From the NCBI GenBank assembly GCA_028565635.1, contig JAOXYB010043837.1:1-27293 (forward strand): a DNA stretch of 27,293 bases, read 5' to 3'. Under the pieces are notes generated by a model, which was not told the DNA's origin, ran no database searches, and saw only the letters and a program-made list of their open reading frames with translations. A program made the translations under genes and the position numbers. Below are positions 20,990 to 27,293 of this stretch, in pieces (the first letter of the stretch is position 1; the number at the start of each line of letters is the position of its first letter). This DNA is from Phoronis ovalis. Taxonomy: Eukaryota > Phoronida > Phoronidae.

Positions 20990-21794
20990 TATCTTATTAC
21001 TGTGTTCAACATTGTTCAAAAACTGATCATGACGACCCACGAAATGAAGGAACAGTCTCGAAGGTTAGAGACACTGAAATCAGACAATGCAGTAAAGTAC
21101 TCTATCTACCAACTGGTCCATACAAAGATTTCCGATGGATAAGAATTGGAATGTTGAAATTTATCATTACAGCACAAATGCATATTAATTTACTTTTTTG
21201 GTTGTTAACTAAGTAATTCCTCATTTTGTACATTAAATTTTTACATGCTTGAAAATAACTATGACAAAGTGCAATGAAACTGTAAGAAATCGCATGTGTT
21301 ATATATTAAAATGTACATGTTGTGCCCCATAGCTAAAAAAATAAGTAATCAAGTTAGTGTTTTTTACAACAAGACTGTAATAATCAAACTTATGAAGCAG
21401 TCTGAAGAGCCCTTGAACACAACAGGAACTAGCATTCTTCACATAAATTTATCATACTAATTTTAGAGATGTATTAGGTATTTAATTAAAATACATTTGT
21501 ACATAATATATGAACCGCGAACAGCACTTATCGCTGTCCTTTGACTTTTCCTAGTTGCTTCAACAATACCATATACAATCAATGCCAGAAGGGAATCCAG
21601 TCGAAGATTATACCTTTTGACACATTTATATAATTATATATATAACAGTTGGAATAAATGTACCAGTTTATAGTGTTCGGTACAATTGCTTGGTGTCAAG
21701 AAATAAAGGGATTATTGTTGTTCTGCTTTTCGAGATAATAAACAAAAATTGACTATGATTGCAGATGAGAGGGTTCAGAACACTAACGGATGGA
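20990..21794 (+). other. CCN 3' UTR and convergent gap to ZNHIT6
   Basis: There are no further coding signs after the CCN stop. Three plus-strand AATAAA signals (21653, 21702, 21737) suggest a 3' UTR of about 680-780 bases. The first ZNHIT6 poly(A) signal on the other strand starts at 21800, so the two transcripts probably end very close together or overlap. Confidence 0.6.
21653..21742 (+). terminator. Cluster of CCN poly(A) signals
   Basis: Canonical AATAAA at 21653-21658, 21702-21707 and 21737-21742. They are the plausible ends of the CCN transcript; none is nearer the stop codon in canonical form. Confidence 0.5.
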
Positions 21795-21800
21795 TTTATT
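21795..21800 (-). terminator. ZNHIT6: Poly(A) signal of ZNHIT6 (AATAAA on minus strand)
   Basis: TTTATT on the plus strand, about 70 bases after the ZNHIT6 stop codon. The position is typical for a short 3' UTR. Confidence 0.5.
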
Positions 21801-21866
21801 CAGACTGTATATAAATATATATATTCGGTTCATACAGCTCCTTAATTACCAATAATGCCAGATACA

Positions 21867-22102
21867 TTATATTGTACTATCACTGACAAATTCAGTCTTT
21901 ATTTCTTCTGAATTACCAGTTAAGTTTGTATCACTAACATGCCGGTCCATTACACATTCAGTTTCTCCCAAATTTTCAGTTCTATCATTTATGGGTTTTA
22001 CAGATAATCTTGAATCAATTGTTCTACTATTTTGTTCAGTTTCAGACATATCATCACTTTCACTGTTGCCATCACTTGAGTGTGAATTGTCTTGGCAATT
22101 TT
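21867..22102 (-). CDS. ZNHIT6: ZNHIT6 last exon (acidic tail) and stop
   Basis: 236 nt, acceptor TATTTTTCAG. It encodes a low-complexity Asp/Glu/Ser/Asn/Thr tail (for example SHSSDGNSESDDMSETEQNS) ending SDSTI and TAA. The tail is not conserved by eye; the phase and splice site support it. Confidence 0.82.
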
Positions 22103-25100
22103 CTGAAAAATAAGACTTATTATGTTTATTTTTGTGAGGAGGATGACAATATTATTTGTACTACCATCTAGTGGTGACATTTCAAACCCTCATCCAATTT
22201 TGTGAGCCGTTTTCACAAACTTTGGATTATGAACCACAGGTTAAAAACTGAATATTTTGTGAAGTTCAATTCTAGTCGTTTGTGTTCTAGATAGCTAAGA
22301 GCTACTTAAATTGTGAAATGAATAACACAGGATTCCCACTTTCTTTCTGAATAGTCTTTCTTACCTTCCTCAACGACTGGATAGTCCTTGACTAACTCTC
22401 CAAACACAACATGAATTGTGGGATACTCTATAATCAGTTTGTCTTTTAAATTGTCTGTGATGCTTTTTCCATTATCAAGCAAAAAATATCTGAGAAACAA
22501 AAATATTTCAAAAATATGCAAATACTTGTAATTTTTTAATATTTCTTAAGGTAGAAAAGACTAATATGATTTGGTACACTTTATTTGAGATTTATAACCT
22601 AAAGTGATCAATTTTTAGAAAAAAGTTACCTGTAAAGCTAAGAATGTCTTCTAAATAACATGTTAAGTTCATAATAAACAGCAGGGGCATAATAATATTG
22701 CCAGTCTTAGCAACTGATTCTAAGTAAAAGTTAAGTGGACTGAAAATTAAGATACATTTACTATTATTGCAGTTATGCTCTCCCGATAAAGTACTAAATC
22801 TACTGGTTTGTAACAGTTACTCAGATTTTTCTGATGTCATTTTACCGAATCACAAACCAGTATTTTGTATATACGGAAGAGCAGAACTCGGAAACCTACT
22901 GTAACACACAAATTAATATATGTATTAACACTTAAATATAATATATGCATTACAAAAATTATGAACACTACCACAGAACGAATATTCAAAGTTCTGTTTA
23001 GAAATATAATGCAAAGAATACTATGTGCATTGTACTCTGTATGATGCAGTAACACAATAACTGTTGATACCCAAAATATTTTTCCAAATGTTAATCTCCA
23101 TGACAAAAAACAAATAATCTATTCTTTAAATTTGTTTGTTAAGGTCTATATTAACATTTTTATGCATCACTTTATTCAAAATTTTCTGATCAATTGATTT
23201 TGAAAAGCTGAGTACAAACCGAACACTGTTTGCTCTTCTCTGTTCCATTTTCATGTACAATTTTAAATCTTCCATTGGCACTTTACAATATTTCTTTAAT
23301 TTCTGCCTGACTATTGGATCTGACATGCCTGGCACAAAAAAATCATCAAGAACTGTCTGCAGTGTACTGCTTTCTTTAACCCTAAACAAAACAAACAAGA
23401 CATTTGCAATGTCAGATGCTCATCATATCCTTGTGATCAAATCACATTGCGTGTTACACACGTAAGTGTTGCCAAACACAAAGTGCTTGAAACAATAAAT
23501 GTCAAAGATTCAGATCGGCACTTGATCCCCAAATACACTTATCTACCTGTAGCCTTCATGAACCCACCTTCAATTTGTCAGTCAACATTCGTCTTTCTGG
23601 ACAGTGGCGCAACATTACATGCCCTCTTGGGAACAACCATGGCCGCCTGTCAGCCAAATCATAAATAATATGGGTCAAAGTTATACCAAACATAAAAATG
23701 TAACTGAAGCTGTTATTGCTAGTACCAGTTTGAGAAAAACATGGCTTCCAGCTGATAATCTAGGTCAAAATCAAACCTGTCTTGTACTTTGACCTACATT
23801 ACCCTGTCCCAAATATGAACCTGATTAAATATAAACTGAAGTAGACATTGCAAGATAAAGTGTTACGCACAATGAAAAATATCAAGGATTCAGATCGGCA
23901 TTTACATCATTCTCAAGGTCATTTTAAAATGTCACTTATCCTAATACATCTACCCACCTATGGTCTTCGTGAATACACCTTTGAATTGTCTAGTCAATGC
24001 TTTGTCTATCTGGATGTGGCACAACAAGATGTGTACTCTCAAGACCAAACATGGCTGCCACTCATCCATATAGGAAGTCCCCCGGGCAAAGTTAAATTTG
24101 ACCTGTATTTACTCTCTGCTGAATATTAAGCTGATTGGATAAAAAACTGAAGCTACTGTGACGTGACACTTCAAGAACAAACATGGCCACCAGTTGGCCA
24201 TCTTGGAAGTGATCCAGGAAAAATTATACAAACCTGTACGTGTATTTACCTTGCCCCAAATATGAAGCTGATCAGGCAAAACTGAAGCAGTTATTATGAG
24301 ACAAAGAAAGCATTATGCACAACAAAATATGTGAAGATTCGGATTGCAATTCAAAAATGTCACCTACCTAATGTACTTTTATATCATCCAGTCAACGTTT
24401 TGTTTTTCTGGAAATGGGTACAACATGACATGCCTTCTCCTGGACAAACATGGCTACCAGTTGGCCATAGCACAAATAATCCAGGTCACATTACATGTGA
24501 CCTGTACTTACTCTGTATACAAATATGAAGCTGATCGGATAAAAACTGAGCTGGTATTGTGAGACAAAGAAAATGTTACATACAACATTCATTGCATACA
24601 TACATACAGTAGCCTACGACTATATGCCCATGTACTAAGTGAGATGGGCACAAAAAGCAAGCATTTCATTTATTGTCTACTTAATTAGGAATACTTTAAA
24701 GTGGATAATTGAGGAAAAAATTGAAAATCAGTAGACGAAAACAAAGATAACTGGTTCCACCGGGATTACAATCATAGTAAGCCATTCATAACATTAAAAT
24801 ATATTATAGAAAATTCTGTAAGGTTCTGTCATATATTCACCTACTTTTTGCAAGTATATTTTGTTCCAACATTTGGAAATATCCACTGCACATGCCAATA
24901 AATGGTGTTCTCCCTAAATAAAATGTTAGTAATATCAGTGACTCAGCTTACATTTCAGAAAAGGTAGAAAAATATATATTCATGTCACATACGAAAATGT
25001 AGACTTTGGAAATGGAAATGAATTTCATTTTAATTGGTAAAGTAGATATTATATAGATATTGCTAGGCTAACTAGACTCTCACATTTTATCTCAATCTCC

Positions 25101-26795
25101 TTCCTGTAATGTTAACTAAAAAATGTCATGTTGTAGAATGTTGTCTGTCCTTCTTCAGACAAATCAACATAAACATGCATAGTTAGCAACATTGGTAATG
25201 CTCAGAGTCTTATAAGTAATAAATAATGCAAGAAGCGGTTTTACATATCTCATGTCTGTATTATACAACAGCTAGTTCAACCACATTGCACGAGCAATAA
25301 AATAATTTTTATCATCTAAATTAATAACTTAACATTCGAATCAGTGAACAGCGAACTTGTTTCCAGAATTCGAAAAAATAAATTACATTCAATTGCAAAG
25401 TCTAAGCAAATGCGTTTTCAGAATTCCTTCAAAATTCTTGAATCTTGTCTGGAACCAAATATGTACGAGCAAGGCAAATACTTACTTCGAATTAAAGTAA
25501 GTAGTGTTCTCCGTTCGTTTTGTAAATCCTAGTGGCACTATTTCCAAAGTAATGCCCCTTTTGCGGGTTGCACTTACTAACTTCTTAATCTACAAAAAAC
25601 ATTTTATGGATATATTCAACATAATTTTTTAGCAGGATCTATAAACAAAAAGCTGTGTAATACGTAATAGGACAGGACCCTTTTTGAGTTTCAGTTACCC
25701 ACAATCACCACTAGGGAACCATGTGAGCTACATTACCTATCATGCAGCTTAAAATTGTAGTTATTTATTGTGCAAAACTATTTATTTGAAGACTTTTTCT
25801 TCCTAAACCCTCTATAAATAATTTTTTTTTTTTAAACCAAATATTTTTCAAAGCATTGAATGCTAAAACAAAAGTTAAATCTTACATATTCTCTCAATTA
25901 TCCCCTAGTGGACGAGACTTGAAACTGTAACATGAAAGTGTCCTATTGCCTGATATTACAATGAAAGAGCTTTGAATATTTTAAGCTGAAAGTCGGTACC
26001 AAGTAGGCAGCTTCATAAAACAAAACAAGCAAACAAAATTGGGAATGTTCCATTTACTGCAAAAGCATGTCAAATCCGGTAAATTCCTACCATCACTATA
26101 TGCATAGTCACACATAACCCACCTAACAGGTAAAAAATTGCCACTATTCATGCAGCAAATCTTGAACAAAGTTTAGTAAAACATACGATTCTTGACAACT
26201 TCTTTAAAACAACAGATAATGATCGCTGTCTGATGACAAAACATAATGGACATTTAAAAAAACAGCACAAAAAAATATATTGTTTAAAAAAAGCCTTTTT
26301 GTTTGACAGTTAGTCCTGTGACTTACATAGTTAGGTCTGTATCTGTGTTTTTTCACTTGGTCCCTCGAAGTACTATCAACTTTTCGGTCAACGTCTTCAA
26401 GCAGTCTATAATCTACAAACATACATAATAATTAATATGAGAACTAGTTTAGTTTTCTTTTGCAATAATTAACTGTTTCAATCAAAACAAGTGATAACGT
26501 TCTTAAAAACGTTTCCCACATTTGTCGTTTTAACAACAATTACTCCACAACACAGATAATATTACTGGATATGAATGAAATTTGACACTAACCGCTTAAT
26601 AACTGCAGGTCATCAAACTGTTTCAAGCAAACGTATTTGGTCTTGTCTCTCTGACCATTACATCCCAATGACAATTTGTGCTGTTTGACACATGAGAAGC
26701 AGCAAGTTTGTAAAAGGCACCGTGGGCACTTGTATTTTGCTTTGAATTCATGGCATACTTCACACTTAACAGATACAGCAGTAGTTGATTTTTCA
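21867..26795 (-). CDS. ZNHIT6: ZNHIT6 / BCD1, box C/D snoRNA protein 1, N-terminus missing, 7 exons
   Basis: Minus-strand join 26795-26593, 26412-26327, 25589-25486, 24913-24845, 23381-23220, 22489-22365, 22102-21867: 985 nt, 327 aa after a split first codon. BCD1 is a nuclear factor that helps assemble box C/D snoRNPs. Seen in order: HIT-type zinc finger (CEVC-x8-CPRC-x4-C-x3-C-x3-H-x5-C), CNGQRDKTKYV, DYRLLEDVDRKVDSTSRD, a block ending PLGFTKRTENTTYF, IYWHVQWIFPN, DFFVPGMSDPIVRQKLKKY, and IIEYPTIHVVF. These match the human protein in order and spacing as recalled. An acidic, Ser/Thr/Asn-rich tail of about 90 residues follows. All internal phases close and every intron is GT-AG. The first exon requires an upstream exon ending in phase 2, which I could not find before the window edge. 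Confidence 0.93.
22365..22489 (-). CDS. ZNHIT6: ZNHIT6 exon (IIEYPTIHVV block)
   Basis: 125 nt, acceptor GTTTCTCAG, donor GAAG|GTAAGA. It encodes YFLLDNGKSITDNLKDKLII, EYPTIHVVFGEL and the start of the acidic tail. Confidence 0.94.
22490..23219 (-). other. ZNHIT6: ZNHIT6 intron between DPIVRQ and IIEYP exons
   Basis: 730 bases, AT-rich, no recognised repeat or gene. Confidence 0.8.
23220..23381 (-). CDS. ZNHIT6: ZNHIT6 exon (DPIVRQKLK block)
   Basis: 162 nt, acceptor TTGTTTAG, donor CG|GTTTGT. It encodes VKESSTLQTVLDDFFVPGMS, DPIVRQKLKKYC and MKMEQRRANSVR. Confidence 0.93.
23382..24844 (-). other. ZNHIT6: ZNHIT6 intron carrying the repeat cluster
   Basis: 1463 bases, mostly occupied by the repeat cluster. 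After it come a short TACA run (24597-24609) and a small hairpin TGCCCA..TGGGCA near 24626-24651. Confidence 0.8.
23446..24580 (+). repeat. Diverged tandem cluster of a dispersed repeat
   Basis: Two full-size units, a shorter unit and a partial unit, roughly 270-450 bases each, head to tail. Anchors recur in order: GTGTTACRCACAA-like, ARRATTCAGATCGGCA (23505, 23885, diverged at 24333), a TTGTCWGTCAAC-like block, AAACATGGCTNCCAGTTGGC (about 23740, 24048, 24180, 24448), and AAATATGAAGCTGATCNG (23811, 24122, 24258, 24521). Short open frames inside are not coherent with each other. A partial relative sits in the ETFDH intron, so this is a genome repeat rather than gene-specific sequence. The class is unknown. 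Confidence 0.85.
24845..24913 (-). CDS. ZNHIT6: ZNHIT6 exon (WHVQWIFP block)
   Basis: 69 nt, acceptor TTTATTTAG, donor AA|GTAGGT. It encodes ENTIYWHVQWIFPNVGTKYT, matching the WHVKLQFP region of the human protein. Confidence 0.92.
24914..25485 (-). other. ZNHIT6: ZNHIT6 intron
   Basis: 572 bases, nothing recognised. A plus-strand open frame from about 25320 to 25532 runs through it into the antisense of the next exon and is rejected. Confidence 0.8.
25486..25589 (-). CDS. ZNHIT6: ZNHIT6 exon (GFTKR block)
   Basis: 104 nt, acceptor TTTTTTGTAG, donor AA|GTAAGT. It encodes IKKLVSATRKRGITLEIVPL, GFTKRTENTTYF, matching the human NRARRQG / LLPNGFTKRKENSTFF region. It is too short to stand out as an open frame; phase 0 in and phase 2 out fit both neighbours exactly. 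Confidence 0.92.
25590..26326 (-). other. ZNHIT6: ZNHIT6 intron
   Basis: 737 bases, AT-rich with poly-T runs; no recognised feature. Confidence 0.8.
26327..26412 (-). CDS. ZNHIT6: ZNHIT6 exon (DYRLLEDV block)
   Basis: 86 nt, acceptor GTTTGTAG, donor TAT|GTAAGT, phase 0. It encodes DYRLLEDVDRKVDSTSRDQV, the conserved block right after the HIT finger. Confidence 0.92.
26593..26795 (-). CDS. ZNHIT6: ZNHIT6 exon with HIT zinc finger
   Basis: 203 nt, acceptor TTTTTGTAG, donor AGCG|GTTAGT. It encodes VKCEVCHEFKAKYKCPRC, CCFSCVKQHKLSLGCNG and RDKTKYVCLKQFDDLQLLS. The zinc-binding Cys/His set is complete. Confidence 0.94.
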
Positions 26796-27192
26796 CTACA
26801 AAAAGGTAGAATTTGATTAATTATATATTACAGGTTTAATACATATTATGCTAGCTGATTGTATTAGAAGCTTGGCTGCATATATTTATCATGCCATGAA
26901 AATTAAAGAGGCAAATGTAGTATAATTTCTTTAAAGTTTTGTGTAACATTTTTTATTGTGAAATGTATTTAATTAGTAGGTGGTACATATTTATTTATCC
27001 TGTGGGTTTGACACAAGGGAACCATTGGTACCCATGTTTGTAAATAGGTTTTAGAAAATGCTTTTTTTAATTTAATAGAACCCTTTTCACCGACTGTAAG
27101 AAACTTTAGGCACCATGCAACAATTTCTTTATACTCCAAATGCGTTGAGAATGTTTTTTACCATTTTCACGGCAGTTGGTTATACCTTTAAG
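26796..27192. other. Sequence upstream of the HIT exon
   Basis: AT-rich, presumed ZNHIT6 intron. No exon ending in phase 2 with a convincing N-terminal peptide was found, so the start of the gene is probably beyond the window or in a very short exon that I cannot prove. Confidence 0.6.
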
Positions 27193-27293
27193 TCGCTCTG
27201 CCGGAGAAAGTCAGGCGGGGTCCGCACATGGGGGTCAGAGATTTCATTCCATATTTGGTACATAAGGTCACTGGGCTGATAGTATACCAAACG
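27193..27293 (-). CDS. Unidentified GC-rich open frame running off the window
   Basis: On the minus strand the frame is open from the window edge for 35 codons and reads VYYQPSDLMYQIWNEIS and DPHVRTPPDFLRQSDLK, then GTA TAA. GC is near 50%, against about 30% around it, and the composition looks like real protein. It may be the end of a coding sequence (a gene or a transposon ORF), or an exon with donor AAG|GTATAA in phase 0. It does not fit as the missing ZNHIT6 exon, which needs phase 2. I do not recognise the family. Confidence 0.35.

Noticed and set aside
20639-21040. 133-codon minus-strand open frame
   Set aside because: It is antisense to the CCN cystine-knot exon, whose Cys pattern proves the plus-strand reading.
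23446-24580. Open frames of 60-93 codons in the repeat cluster, with recurring peptide pieces
   Set aside because: The same repeat blocks are read in different frames from unit to unit, so the resemblance is at DNA level and not a conserved protein.
25320-25532. Plus-strand open frame ending in a strong-looking donor (AAA|GTAAGT)
   Set aside because: Its right part is antisense to the ZNHIT6 GFTKR exon, it lacks an ATG, and no family resemblance is seen; the minus-strand exon explains the coding look.

Overview
The window is ordinary nuclear DNA of a bilaterian animal. It is AT-rich (about 30-35% GC by eye), genes are split by GT-AG introns, poly(A) signals are AATAAA, and there are decayed retroposons and a foldback element. 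The gene models and the short dispersed repeat family fit an invertebrate, possibly a mollusc or another lophotrochozoan, but the sequence does not fix the phylum. No bacterial, viral, CRISPR or tRNA feature was recognised.

Four protein-coding genes were rebuilt by hand by joining exons whose splice sites, phases and family motifs agree. (1) 452-3472, plus strand: PPP1R11, the protein phosphatase 1 inhibitor-3 homologue, 3 coding exons, 123 aa, with a decayed CR1/Jockey-type LINE in intron 1. (2) 5371-10016, minus strand: ETFDH, the mitochondrial electron transfer flavoprotein-ubiquinone oxidoreductase, 6 coding exons, 604 aa, complete. (3) 14904-20989, plus strand: a CCN-family secreted matricellular protein (signal peptide, IGFBP, VWC, TSP1 and CT modules), 7 coding exons, 358 aa, all 38 module cysteines present. 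(4) 21867-26795, minus strand: ZNHIT6/BCD1, the box C/D snoRNP assembly factor, 7 coding exons, lacking its N-terminus, which lies upstream or is unresolved.

Layout: PPP1R11 and ETFDH converge, ETFDH and CCN diverge across about 4.9 kb without a recognisable gene, and CCN and ZNHIT6 converge tail to tail, with stop codons about 880 bp apart and poly(A) signals about 50 bp apart. From memory, human CCN1 (CYR61) and ZNHIT6 are also convergent neighbours, on 1p22.3, so this pair may be an ancient microsynteny. I consider that the best lead in the window.

Repeats and mobile elements: LINE reverse-transcriptase relic (about 1290-1795, minus strand), a 237-bp foldback/MITE-like element built of nested palindromes (16760-16996), a diverged tandem cluster of a dispersed repeat in a ZNHIT6 intron (about 23446-24580) with a relative in an ETFDH intron (about 6544-6662), and several small tandem duplications. 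The last 100 bases hold a GC-rich open frame running off the window that I cannot name. The four genes have unrelated jobs (phosphatase control, mitochondrial electron transfer, matrix signalling, snoRNP assembly); nothing suggests a shared pathway, and I found no clearly new biological system.
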